DNA of 64,000 bases from Alistipes sp. (lineage in GTDB: Bacteria; Bacteroidota; Bacteroidia; Bacteroidales; Rikenellaceae), in contig JAFQAN010000027.1 in the NCBI GenBank assembly GCA_017416915.1, positions 114,485 to 178,484 on the forward strand. Reading direction: 5' to 3'. The translations under genes and the position numbers were made by a program. Below the pieces are notes generated by a model. It saw nothing but the letters and a program-made list of their open reading frames with translations. It searched no databases and was not told the DNA's origin. This document shows, one piece after another, positions 17,333 through 25,793 of the stretch (position 1 is the first letter of the stretch; the number at the start of each line of letters is the position of its first letter).

Positions 17333-18817
17333 ATGGCAGAGGGTGGTAAGTTAGAGCGCAAGGTCGTTAGTGGCGTGGCGTGGAGCTTCTCCGAGAAGTT
17401 CCTCACGATGGTCGTGCAGATGGTCGTCAGCATCATCGTAGCACGTCGCCTTATGCCCGAAGACTTTGGCGTGATGGCGATACTCACGTTCTTCACTTCG
17501 GTAGCCCTCACTATCGTCGATAGCGGCTTTTCGCAGACGCTCATACGCCGCAAGGAGCCTACCGACGAGGAGTATCGTTCGGTGCTGATGTTCAACATCT
17601 TGACATCTGTAATCCTCTACGCCATACTAGTACTTTCGGCACGTTCGCTTGCCGATTTTTACAACCACGCAATAATTGCGGAGGTAGCCCCCGTGCTATT
17701 CTTGCTGCTGCCCATTAACGCTATGTGCGTGGTGCAGACGGTGATGTTTACGCGCGAGTTCCGCTTCGCGCTACTCTCCAAAATTGTATTTTCTGCCTCG
17801 ATTGTTAGCGGCGTGGTGGCTGTGGTGATGGCCGTCTGTGGCTGCGGCATCTGGTCGCTCGTAGCACAGAGGCTCTTGGCGATGGGCATCAAGGCTATCG
17901 CCTTTTGGTGGATACGTCGCTGGCGAAGTGAGGCACGTGGAAGCATTAAGGCACTACGTACGCTCGCTCCATTTAGCCTACGGCTGTTAGCCACCGACCT
18001 TATCGCCTCGATATATAACAACATCGCTCAGCTCTTCATCGGCAAGATGCACTCCACAGGCATACTTGGCTACTACTCGCAAGCACAAAAGCTCAAAGAC
18101 CTCCCCGTAATATCTACGGTGCAGGCAGTTCAGGGCGTTACCTACCCTGCTCTCTCGACCCTCACGCTCGACGACGCAAAGTTTGCCGAAGCGTACCGCC
18201 GTATCATTATGCTATGTTCGTTTGCTGTTATGCCCGTGATGCTGGGCTTGGTCGCTGTTGCCCCCGAGCTATTTGCCCTGCTATTGGGCGATAAGTGGAT
18301 GCCCACGGTCCCCTACTTCGAGATTTTGGCACTCTCGGGCGTTGTATATCCCCTCTCGATGGTGGCATACAACGTCCTCAAAGTACGTAGCGACGGGCGT
18401 GTGATACTGCATTTGGAGGTGGCAAAGCGCGCGATAATGACACTTATATTAATATATACCATACCGCAGAGTGTCGAGGCTGTGGCGTGGGGTATGTCGC
18501 TGATGGCACTTCTCGATTACCTTATAAATACGGTCGCGGCTACACGCTTCACATCGCTCTCGTTGTGGCGCACGGTGGGTGCTATGCTCCCCTCGCTACT
18601 GCTTGCGGGCGTGATGTTTGGCGCACTCTACCTACTCGATGAACACTTTGCGACGCTCACACTTGGCTGGCGACTCTTGGCAAAGGTTGCCACGGGTACT
18701 GCAATATACCTTCTGCTTGCCGCCCTACTGCGCCTTAAAGCCCTTTCGGAGGCAGTAACACTACTGCGCGGATACGGTCGCTCGACACAGAGCGATATAT
18801 CTGTTAAAAATGGGTAA
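17333..18817 (+). CDS. Polysaccharide/O-antigen flippase (Wzx/MOP superfamily)
   Basis: 494 residues and about 12-14 membrane helices; N-terminal GVAWSFSEKFLTMVVQMVVS and the ARRLMPEDFGVMAILTF segment are typical of the WzxC/PST group. Such proteins flip lipid-linked sugars or teichuronic-type polymers across the inner membrane. There are no glycosyltransferases nearby, so the substrate is open. It starts 10 bp after aroQ, and its 3' end overlaps the convergent thiL gene by 14 bp. Confidence 0.87.
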   Translation: MAEGGKLERKVVSGVAWSFSEKFLTMVVQMVVSIIVARRLMPEDFGVMAILTFFTSVALTIVDSGFSQTLIRRKEPTDEEYRSVLMFNILTSVILYAILVLSARSLADFYNHAIIAEVAPVLFLLLPINAMCVVQTVMFTREFRFALLSKIVFSASIVSGVVAVVMAVCGCGIWSLVAQRLLAMGIKAIAFWWIRRWRSEARGSIKALRTLAPFSLRLLATDLIASIYNNIAQLFIGKMHSTGILGYYSQAQKLKDLPVISTVQAVQGVTYPALSTLTLDDAKFAEAYRRIIMLCSFAVMPVMLGLVAVAPELFALLLGDKWMPTVPYFEILALSGVVYPLSMVAYNVLKVRSDGRVILHLEVAKRAIMTLILIYTIPQSVEAVAWGMSLMALLDYLINTVAATRFTSLSLWRTVGAMLPSLLLAGVMFGALYLLDEHFATLTLGWRLLAKVATGTAIYLLLAALLRLKALSEAVTLLRGYGRSTQSDISVKNG

Positions 18818-19742
18818 ATCCCTGCAAATCTAACTCTATGGGAGAGCCACTCTCCAACCAGCGCAGCTCGTCGCCCTCGATGATGCGTCCTATGACGGTC
18901 AGCGGCGTGCCTGTTGTTCGCAGCAGACGCTCACTCACAGCCTCAACCTCCCCCCGTTCAACAGTCAATAGCAACTCATAATCCTCTCCACCCGAGAGTG
19001 CGTAGCGCAGGTCGTAGTCGCGTGGCACAAGTGCCGTATCTATCTCCGCCCCGACCTTCGACTGCTCCATAATATGGCGAATATCCGACGCGATGCCATC
19101 CGAAATATCCATCATCGCGTGTACTGCCCTCTGAGCGCCAAGCACAATGCCCTCCTCGACACGCGCCTGAGCCATAGAGTGTATCTTCGCAGCGGTGGTC
19201 GCCAGGTCGCCAAACATAATATCTACAAGACCCTTTGATGATGTGCCGAGCTTGCCCGTAACGCAAATTGCATCGCCCACACGCGCTGCCGAACGACGCT
19301 TTACACAGTCGCGCTTCGCTCGACCTATGGCGACAACATTTATGGCAATCTTATCCGTCGAGGCGGTGGTATCGCCACCCACTAACGCCACGCCATACCT
19401 CTTCGACGCCTCGTAGTAGCCCTCCATAAAGCTCTTAGCCCACTGCTGCTGCACCGAGGCGGGCAGCGCGAGGCTGAGCAACGTCGCCACGGGATGTGCG
19501 CCCATAGCGGCTACATCGCTGAGATTTACCATAAGGCTCTTATGCGCCACCTGCTCTGGGTGTGATGCCGAGCGCAGAAAATGGACATCCTCGACAAGGA
19601 GGTCGGTGGAGAGGACCAATACCTCGTCATCGCCACACTCTACCACGGTGCAGTCGTCGCCAATAGGCTCGAAGCCATTATGTGGCAGCCCACCAAAGAG
19701 GCGCGCTATATCGCCGATAAACGAAAATTCTCCCTTTTGCAT
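18804..19742 (-). CDS. thiL: Thiamine-monophosphate kinase
   Basis: 312 residues from the ATG at 19742 (MQKGEFSFIGDIARLF). A further in-frame ATG at 19763 lies inside the likely -7 element (19761-19768), so it is not used. PurM/ThiL fold motifs: GDDCTVVE, LSTDLLVEDVHFL, VNLSDVAAMGAHP, VGGDTTAS, and DISDGIASDI. It phosphorylates thiamine monophosphate to the diphosphate cofactor. No other thiamine genes are nearby. The 3' end overlaps the flippase gene by 14 bp in tail-to-tail arrangement. Confidence 0.93.
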   Translation of the reverse strand: MQKGEFSFIGDIARLFGGLPHNGFEPIGDDCTVVECGDDEVLVLSTDLLVEDVHFLRSASHPEQVAHKSLMVNLSDVAAMGAHPVATLLSLALPASVQQQWAKSFMEGYYEASKRYGVALVGGDTTASTDKIAINVVAIGRAKRDCVKRRSAARVGDAICVTGKLGTSSKGLVDIMFGDLATTAAKIHSMAQARVEEGIVLGAQRAVHAMMDISDGIASDIRHIMEQSKVGAEIDTALVPRDYDLRYALSGGEDYELLLTVERGEVEAVSERLLRTTGTPLTVIGRIIEGDELRWLESGSPIELDLQGFTHF

Positions 19743-19760
19743 ACTCGCTATTTTATAGCA

Positions 19761-19768
19761 CAAAGGTA
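19761..19768 (-). promoter_or_regulatory. thiL promoter, -7 element
   Basis: CAAAGGTA on plus is TACCTTTG on the minus strand, a match to TAnnTTTG. It places the transcript start near 19754 and so selects the ATG at 19742. Confidence 0.6.
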
Positions 19769-19789
19769 ACTTAAATATATGATAAAAAC

Positions 19790-19834
19790 GAGGGGCTGAC
19801 TAAAAAACTTTGCCAGCCCCTATACTCCAAAAGA
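19790..19834. terminator. GGGGCTGAC hairpin repeat, copy B; likely terminator of the minus-strand lipoprotein
   Basis: AGGGGCTG (19791-19798) pairs with CAGCCCCT (19814-19821). Read on the minus strand the hairpin is followed by CGTTTTTATC, a terminator-like T-run after the 19846-21018 gene. It is homologous to copy A at 16836-16892. Confidence 0.65.
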
Positions 19835-19845
19835 GTGAATAGCTA

Positions 19846-21018
19846 CTACTCTGCGGTTACCTCAAACTTATAGACCGCTCTTACGCAGAATGGCTTGCTC
19901 TTCAACGGATCGAGACATACTACGCTATCGTCCATAAAGGCGACAACCTCTGCCATCTCATCGTTAGTCTCATTCGAAGACCAATAGAAGTCCTGCTCCA
20001 ATGGGTCGTCAAGCTTATCGTTGAACAGAGCTACCTTAGCCTCGTCAAAAACATAGGTACCACCGCTCACGGCACTCCACATAAGGTGCAACTCCTCAGA
20101 TGAGGGCATAAACCAACCCTCGCCGTGTGCTACACACCACTGAGCTGCGGGGTACTTGTCGGGCGACGTACCATAGCGATACAGCATATCCTCCGTATTC
20201 CAATCACCCTTATCCGAGATACAGTTACACCACACGTTCTCGGTACTCCAAGCCAATGACACCTGATCCATAGACATAATATAGCAATAGGTCTTGGTTA
20301 CACGGTTACCATCTTCGTCAGTAACCTGTCTATCCATAAAGCCATATATTACGCCCTTCACACCATCAACGTCATACAAATCGCCAACCCTATAATCGCC
20401 AACAACGGGAGGCGTAGGTGTAGGCTCTTCAAGCTTTGTTACCTTTATGATAAGAGTGTTCGAGGTATAGTCGCGATACGAGGCTACAAACTCATAAGAG
20501 CCATAAGCCTTCGTCTTGAAGGTGTTGCCTTCGAGGGCATTACCATCCATCACAAACTTAATCTGCGACTCGGCGGTTACATCCTCGCCATCGGCAGTAA
20601 CGGTAAATGTTACCGTCTGCTCGCCATCGGCCTTGATAGTGAGTGTATCGGCAGTAAGCTCCACCTCGGGCTCTTTAACCTCGGGCGCAACGGCCACGAT
20701 GGTCTTCTGCTCGGAGCTATGCTTGCCGTATGCAGCAACAAAGGTGTGGCTACCCGCCTCGGTCGTAGTAAAGACGCCACCCTCAACCGTAGAGTTGTCA
20801 GCAACGTTGATAATCATAGCATCTGCGGTGCGGTCCTCGCTATTTACCGTAACGGTAAAGCGTACAGCATCCACGCCATCAGCAGTGATAGTCTCACGGT
20901 CGGCAATAAGCTCGACATAGACCTCCGTATCCTCCGTCTGTGGCTGCTCAGGGGTAGTCTCACAACCCACCGCAAGGAGCAGACCTGCAAATGCGAAATA
21001 TTTAAGTATGCTCTTCAT
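19846..21018 (-). CDS. Surface lipoprotein with two Ig-like repeats and a C-terminal FISUMP-like domain
   Basis: 390 residues. The lipobox is LLAVGC (Cys19). Two tandem repeats of about 85 residues follow: ELIADRETITADGVDAVRFT and ELTADTLTIKADGEQTVTFT, each with the Ig-like sequence pattern seen in Bacteroidales lipoproteins. The C-terminal 180 residues (VGDYRVGDLYDVDGVKGVIY, then WCVAHGEGWFMPSSEELHLM) resemble the FISUMP/sulfatase-modifying-like fold of secreted Bacteroidota proteins. No function can be assigned. It lies 22 bp after another lipoprotein on the same strand. Confidence 0.72.
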   Translation of the reverse strand: MKSILKYFAFAGLLLAVGCETTPEQPQTEDTEVYVELIADRETITADGVDAVRFTVTVNSEDRTADAMIINVADNSTVEGGVFTTTEAGSHTFVAAYGKHSSEQKTIVAVAPEVKEPEVELTADTLTIKADGEQTVTFTVTADGEDVTAESQIKFVMDGNALEGNTFKTKAYGSYEFVASYRDYTSNTLIIKVTKLEEPTPTPPVVGDYRVGDLYDVDGVKGVIYGFMDRQVTDEDGNRVTKTYCYIMSMDQVSLAWSTENVWCNCISDKGDWNTEDMLYRYGTSPDKYPAAQWCVAHGEGWFMPSSEELHLMWSAVSGGTYVFDEAKVALFNDKLDDPLEQDFYWSSNETNDEMAEVVAFMDDSVVCLDPLKSKPFCVRAVYKFEVTAE

Positions 21019-21040
21019 ATTCTTGCTGTTTAATGGTTAA

Positions 21041-22603
21041 TTAGTCAAACTTTTCGGGCGTAACACGCACTGCAAACTGCGTAGCGTTACCGTGTGCGGT
21101 AAGAGCCTCGAAGAAGAATACATAATCGCTCTTATCAACGCCCGAGAACTGTATCACAGCACCATCGGCACTCTGAGCCAAGACGAGTGAGTCGGCACCA
21201 ATAGACTTGCGCAGTGCGAAGAAGTCCTCAATCTGTGTCCAATCGTTAGGATCCCAGTACTTATCGTACTCACGGTTGCCCCAAAGGTCTGCACCAACCT
21301 TCAAATCAACAGCCTTTTCATCGGTCTTTACGATAAATGCAATATCATAGCCGTAGCTCTCCGAAGGGGCAATAATAGGCTCCGATACATCCAAGTATGC
21401 ATACTCCGAATCGGTAAGCGTACGGAACTCAATAGCAACAAAGTCGTAGTCATAAACCACGGTAGGATCAACTACCTCGGGATCCATATAGAAGAGTACC
21501 AATACATAGCTGCTACCAGTGCTAAGCGGCTCATAGCTATTGATCTGCTTCGAGCCAACCATACCCATAAAGTTGCTGATTAAGTCGTTGAAGGTGATAC
21601 GATCCATCGTGCCAGCCTCTATCTCGGCAGAATGTGCATAGTTGTACTCATTTACCAAGCCCTGCAAGCCGTAGTACGCCTCACGAACAACCTGGTTGTA
21701 GTTACGAGAACGTGCATCGTCGAATGATGCCTTCGAGAAGATATAGTACGACCACAACTTATCCTCGCCATGAACAGGGGTTACATCTGCTGTAAAGCCA
21801 TTGTACTCGGGAGTGAGGTTTTGAATGAGGAACATTGTGTCGGGATCAACATCGGGAGCATCAGGGGTAGAGAACTCCTCCTTGAACAATACAGCATCCT
21901 CATAGCCAGCTACCATATCGTTGTAGGTATCGAGGTTGAATGCCACTACCACGTAGTCCATTTTGGGCGATGCCACATAATCAAACGTAATCTCTCCCTT
22001 ACGGAAATACTCGTTACGATAGGGGTTCTCCATACAATACTTCATAATGTCGAGATCGGTACCATCGGTTGCGCTAAGCTCCATCTTGGTTACAATACGG
22101 CAGAAGTAGTTTACCTCATCGTTGTTGGGAATAGCCTTCACAGTAGCTGTACGTGCCGTGATATTGCTTACGTTAAGTTCAACGTTGAAGATGCTGGGAT
22201 CAACATTTGCACTCTGCGTGGTGATGGTCTGACGGAATACCTTATCCTCGCCATTGCCAAACACGATAACGGTGTACTCGGTTGAAGGGGCAAGGTTCTT
22301 CTTTCCTATAACCTGAGTACCCTGACGCAACTTGTAGTTGTCGCCCGTAACATAGCGGTTGATAATAGCCGCATCATCCATATCCGCTATTGCAGACGAA
22401 GCATCAATATCGGCAAAGTAGTAGCTCTCCGCATTAGAGGGGGTGATAGTTACCTCAACTGAGGTAGCCGTCGAAGCGATATTGCTGAACTCGAAGCTCA
22501 GTCCATCGTTGGGCTGTGGCCCTGGCTCGGGCTTGTCGTTACAACCAATTGCAAACACCGACACAAGAAGTGTCATCAAAAAAAGTAGTTTTCTCATAAA
22601 CAT
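21041..22603 (-). CDS. Secreted lipoprotein with FN3-like repeats, function unknown
   Basis: 520 residues. Lipobox VFAIGC (Cys21; a second ATG at 22597 would make it Cys19). After a short PEPGPQP linker come three or so repeats of the form SVEVTITPSNAESYYFADID, TATVKAIPNNDEVNYFCRIV and GFTADVTPVHGEDKLWSYYI, a beta-sandwich pattern common in Bacteroidales surface lipoproteins. A C-terminal domain ends in RVTPEKFD. I do not recognise a function. It probably shares a transcript with the following lipoprotein (gap 22 bp). Confidence 0.72.
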   Translation of the reverse strand: MFMRKLLFLMTLLVSVFAIGCNDKPEPGPQPNDGLSFEFSNIASTATSVEVTITPSNAESYYFADIDASSAIADMDDAAIINRYVTGDNYKLRQGTQVIGKKNLAPSTEYTVIVFGNGEDKVFRQTITTQSANVDPSIFNVELNVSNITARTATVKAIPNNDEVNYFCRIVTKMELSATDGTDLDIMKYCMENPYRNEYFRKGEITFDYVASPKMDYVVVAFNLDTYNDMVAGYEDAVLFKEEFSTPDAPDVDPDTMFLIQNLTPEYNGFTADVTPVHGEDKLWSYYIFSKASFDDARSRNYNQVVREAYYGLQGLVNEYNYAHSAEIEAGTMDRITFNDLISNFMGMVGSKQINSYEPLSTGSSYVLVLFYMDPEVVDPTVVYDYDFVAIEFRTLTDSEYAYLDVSEPIIAPSESYGYDIAFIVKTDEKAVDLKVGADLWGNREYDKYWDPNDWTQIEDFFALRKSIGADSLVLAQSADGAVIQFSGVDKSDYVFFFEALTAHGNATQFAVRVTPEKFD

Positions 22604-22700
22604 AAAATTGTAATATAATTAATAAATCTCATCTCTGTTTCTCCACGTTGAAGAGCCAATATATCGCACAAGATGTAACAATACACTCTCTTCCAATTAA

Positions 22701-22734
22701 CAAAAATAGTAAAACTTTTTGAAATAAAATCAAA
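22701..22734 (-). promoter_or_regulatory. Probable promoter of the two-lipoprotein unit
   Basis: On the minus strand: TTTG (22734-22731), a 22-bp spacer and TATTTTTG (22708-22701). The leader would be about 90 nt. Confidence 0.45.
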
Positions 22735-22767
22735 ATAGAGAGACAAAGCAGAAATAAAAGTTATTTT

Positions 22768-22798
22768 TTGCATATTAATTACATATTTTGTATATTTG
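22768..22798 (+). promoter_or_regulatory. argR promoter with a possible ARG box
   Basis: TTG at 22768-22770, a 20-bp spacer and TATATTTG at 22791-22798. The spacer sequence TGCATATTAATTACA has a weak resemblance to an ARG box half-site pair, which would permit autoregulation; this part is speculative. Confidence 0.6.
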
Positions 22799-22868
22799 CA
22801 CTGCTTTTTGCAATAATATTCAGCAATGAGTGTTAGGTAAAAGAGGATACCCAATTAGAGACTAAGAG

Positions 22869-23333
22869 ATGAACCAAAAGACACAGAGACTATCTATCAT
22901 CCGCAAGATTATTCGCACGGAGTTTATATCGTCGCAGGAGGAGCTTATAGCCCGCTTGGAGGAGTGTGGTGTGCAGATTACACAATCGACGCTCTCTCGC
23001 GATTTGAAGTTTATGCACGTGGCAAAGGTACCCCACAAGGAGAAGGGCTACATCTATGTACTACCCAATAATATGCGTAGCGACGTGAGCATCTCGACCA
23101 ACGTTACGGACAATATTACCGACATCGCCTTCTCGGGCAATATGTGTGTTATCACGACGAAGCCTGGCTATGCAAGTGCCGTGTCGGTGCCTATCGACAA
23201 CAAGGGCATCAACGAGATACTTGGCACCATTGCGGGCGACAACACCATACTGCTTATCTTGCGCGAGGGCTTCGATATGGATAGCCTATTGCACCAACTC
23301 TATATGTTGTTCCCATCGTTGCGCACCCTCTAA
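22869..23333 (+). CDS. argR: Arginine repressor ArgR
   Basis: 154 residues. N-terminal winged helix: RLSIIRKIIRTEFISSQEEL and the recognition region QITQSTLSRDLKFM (SR at the DNA-binding helix). The C-terminal domain has the arginine-binding GTIAGDNTILLI segment. It represses arginine synthesis or activates catabolism as an arginine-bound hexamer. No arginine genes are in the window. It is followed by repeat locus 2, tail to tail with ribF. Confidence 0.93.
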   Translation: MNQKTQRLSIIRKIIRTEFISSQEELIARLEECGVQITQSTLSRDLKFMHVAKVPHKEKGYIYVLPNNMRSDVSISTNVTDNITDIAFSGNMCVITTKPGYASAVSVPIDNKGINEILGTIAGDNTILLILREGFDMDSLLHQLYMLFPSLRTL

Positions 23334-23388
23334 GTAAGAGGGTCAAAACAAGGGGGCAAGGACGGCAGGACAGCAAGGGGCAGAACAG

Positions 23389-23635
23389 CGAGACTGCGGG
23401 ACCACGGGACTGCGGGACCACGGGACTACGAGACTACGGGACCCTAAAAAACACAGGCATTCTCAGGTGTTCTCAGGTGTTCCCAGCCGTGCGAGGCTGT
23501 GCGAGGCAGCTTGGCGTCAGAGTGGTGCAGCAGTGGCGCTGATAAAGAAATTGGGCTGGATGGATAGTACTTTGACGTACATTCCATTCAGCCCAATGAT
23601 TGAAGCGTCGCTGATGCGCCGCTATCACGCCAAGC
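23389..23635 (+). repeat. Composite repeat, locus 2
   Basis: Seven clean 8-bp units CGRGACNN at 23389-23444, preceded by degenerate ones from about 23368; an A-rich AAAAAACACAGGC block; about three 10-bp units (ATTCTCAGGT type) to 23486; a GTGCGAGGC doublet; then the hairpin module 23509-23635. The outer arms are GCTTGGCGT (23509-23517) and ACGCCAAGC (23627-23635). The inner 15-bp stem is ATTGGGCTGGATGGA (23550-23564) with TCCATTCAGCCCAAT (23583-23597), one G-U pair, and an apical GTAC (23567) pairing with GTAC (23577). A small G/C hairpin follows (ATGCGCC side). The final bases overlap the ribF coding sequence. Confidence 0.88.
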
Positions 23636-23987
23636 ATAGGTTATAATCCCTCTGCAACTGCTCTTTCAAGTCGCTAATCGACGAGAAGCGCTTTTCGTCG
23701 CGTATCTTCTCAATAAGCCTCACACATAGCCTCCGACCGTAGAGGTCGCCCGAAAAGCCGATGACGTGGGTCTCCAAAAGCAGCTCCTTGCCACCTACCG
23801 AGGGGCGTATGCCGACATTGGACATCGCACGGTACGTAACACCATCTATATCTATTGTCGAGCGATATACACCTCGCTCAACATCGTAGCCCGTAAGCTC
23901 CATATTTGCCGTAGGAAAGCCCAATGCACGACCAATCTTACGGCCGTGGATGACCTCTGCTTCAATATCTATACTACTCTGTTTCAT
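23625..23987 (-). CDS. Stand-alone riboflavin kinase domain protein
   Basis: 120 residues covering only the flavokinase half of RibF. It has VIHGRKIGRALGFPTANMEL with the GFPTAN motif (23-28), RGVYRSTIDIDG, AMSNVGIRPSVGG, LLETHVIGFSGDLYG, and a helical end. The FMN adenylyltransferase domain of usual bifunctional RibF (about 310 residues) is absent, and the upstream space is occupied by the AI-2E gene, which it overlaps by 14 bp. It should phosphorylate riboflavin to FMN. The last codons (TTG GCG TGA) lie in the repeat at locus 2, which thus supplies the stop codon. Confidence 0.85.
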   Translation of the reverse strand: MKQSSIDIEAEVIHGRKIGRALGFPTANMELTGYDVERGVYRSTIDIDGVTYRAMSNVGIRPSVGGKELLLETHVIGFSGDLYGRRLCVRLIEKIRDEKRFSSISDLKEQLQRDYNLCLA

Positions 23988-25080
23988 CCTTCATTTGCGA
24001 TGTAAGACGGCGTACAAGGCTGTACTCCGAGAAAAATTCGCGGGCAAATACTCGCGCAACGGTATATAGCGGTATTGCAAGCATCATACCCCACATACCT
24101 GCCACATAGCCCGCTATAAGTATCACCAAGAATACCTCCAACGGATGTGCCTGAACACGCTGCGAGTAGAGGTTGGGCTGTATGATAAAGTCGTCTATAA
24201 GCTTTACGGCAAGTATCGTTACAACAATGATGGTTATTGTCGCTGCGACATCGCCTTCAATAGGCGATATGATACCCATCGACAGCGACACCACGGCGCC
24301 GATGACAGGACCTGCGTAGGGGATGAGGTTCATCACACCCATAATAAGACCGATGATAAGGGCGTTGTTGAAGGTCATACCCGCGATGAGCAGCACTACC
24401 GATATTACAGCCATAAGCAGCATACTCTCGACCAACAAGCCACCGAAATAGCGCGACAACAGCGCCGTGATAGAGTCGAGGGCATGATATACGTTGGGGC
24501 GATAGCGCTCGGGGAAGAAGAGTGCTACAATACGATAGAAGAGTCCCTCCTCCTTTAAGAAGTAGAAGGTGATGAACGTTACCGAGAATACAGATATTGC
24601 CGCCGTGGCAAGCAACCCCGCAGCATCGGTGAAGGTGTTTAGCAGGTTGATATGTATCAGCTGGCTGAAAAAGTCGCGCACAGCATCCATTATCGAGAAG
24701 TCGGAGGCTACCATAAAGCGGCTTATAGCGCTCTCGAACTTTGCAATAGGGGTCTCGACAGCGCCCATAATGATATTCAGGTCAAGGGCTGCCAACTCAT
24801 TGACTTTCTCGATTATAAGAGGCATAAAGAGCATAAACAGACCTCCCGCAACAACCCACATCACAAGCAGCGTGATGGCGGCAGCCACCGAGCGCGACAA
24901 GGTGTGTTGCTTGATGCTTACACGCTGCAAGCGCTTAACCAAGGGGCGACCTATGATGGCGAGGACCGCCGAGAGAAGTATATAGATGACAACACGCGAC
25001 AGGTACCACACCAAAAAGAGTATGGCACACACCACCATAAGTGTTATTACACCCTTGATGATTTGTCGCTGATTCATCAC
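23974..25080 (-). CDS. AI-2E family (UPF0118) membrane transporter
   Basis: 368 residues with about eight membrane helices: paired N-terminal helices, a central region (FESAISRFMVASDFSIMD), and the conserved C-terminal block LIMGVMNLIPYAGPVIGAVV and PLEVFLVILIAGYVAGMWGMM. Members include proposed AI-2 exporters and Na+/H+ antiporters, so the substrate is unassigned. It lies 20 bp after psd and overlaps ribF, within the rsfS-ftsH operon. Confidence 0.87.
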   Translation of the reverse strand: MMNQRQIIKGVITLMVVCAILFLVWYLSRVVIYILLSAVLAIIGRPLVKRLQRVSIKQHTLSRSVAAAITLLVMWVVAGGLFMLFMPLIIEKVNELAALDLNIIMGAVETPIAKFESAISRFMVASDFSIMDAVRDFFSQLIHINLLNTFTDAAGLLATAAISVFSVTFITFYFLKEEGLFYRIVALFFPERYRPNVYHALDSITALLSRYFGGLLVESMLLMAVISVVLLIAGMTFNNALIIGLIMGVMNLIPYAGPVIGAVVSLSMGIISPIEGDVAATITIIVVTILAVKLIDDFIIQPNLYSQRVQAHPLEVFLVILIAGYVAGMWGMMLAIPLYTVARVFAREFFSEYSLVRRLTSQMKDETE

Positions 25081-25100
25081 TTTTCCTTTTTATCGGTTGC

Positions 25101-25772
25101 CTACTCCGTCTTACGGCTCAGGCGGGCGATGGGCGTCTGCGAGCCGATAACTGGATCGCCAATCTCAACAAAGAGTTCCGAATCCTTAGGCACAAGCACA
25201 TCCACACGTGAGCCAAACTTGATGAAGCCGAGTACGTCGTTCTGCTTAACCTGCTTGCCAGGCTTCACGTACGAGACGATGCGGCGCGCGATAAGTCCTG
25301 CAATCTGGCGCAACAGCACCTTGCGACCATCCTTCAAACGCACAACGGTCGTGGTACGCTCGTTCTCGGTCGAGGACTTGGGATGCCACGCCACGAGGAA
25401 GCGACCATGGTGGTGCTTGGCATACTCCACCTCGCCACCTACGGGCAGCCAGTTCATATGGACATTCGTCAAAGACATAAATATCGAAATCTGCAACATC
25501 TCGCAGTCGATATGCTCCGTCTCGTGTACCACCTCGGTAACCACAACACGTCCATCGCAGGGGGCGAAGACAAGCTCGTCGTCGTGAATCTGCACACGGC
25601 GCGGCTCACGGAAAAAGGCGGCGACGAAGAACCACAACACCAGCAAGAATACCGCCATATATCCCAAGTAGCCCGCAACACTCTCAATGAAAAGGTAGCC
25701 GATAAGCCAAATGGCAAGACATATAAGACCAGTAACGCCTATAATAATGTAACCCTCTTTGTTAATCTTCAT
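25101..25772 (-). CDS. psd: Phosphatidylserine decarboxylase proenzyme
   Basis: 223 residues, the short membrane-anchored form. Two N-terminal helices (IIIGVTGLICLAIWLIGYLF and AVFLLVLWFFVAAFF) are followed by PCDGRVV, FMSLTNVHMNWLPVGG, and the self-cleavage site FGSRVDV, where Gly-Ser splits to form the pyruvoyl group. It makes phosphatidylethanolamine from phosphatidylserine. It is adjacent to cdsA, the source of CDP-diacylglycerol, so the two are consecutive phospholipid steps apart from the missing pssA. Confidence 0.93.
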   Translation of the reverse strand: MKINKEGYIIIGVTGLICLAIWLIGYLFIESVAGYLGYMAVFLLVLWFFVAAFFREPRRVQIHDDELVFAPCDGRVVVTEVVHETEHIDCEMLQISIFMSLTNVHMNWLPVGGEVEYAKHHHGRFLVAWHPKSSTENERTTTVVRLKDGRKVLLRQIAGLIARRIVSYVKPGKQVKQNDVLGFIKFGSRVDVLVPKDSELFVEIGDPVIGSQTPIARLSRKTE

Positions 25773-25793
25773 ATAAGTTAGTTTTAGTAGTTT

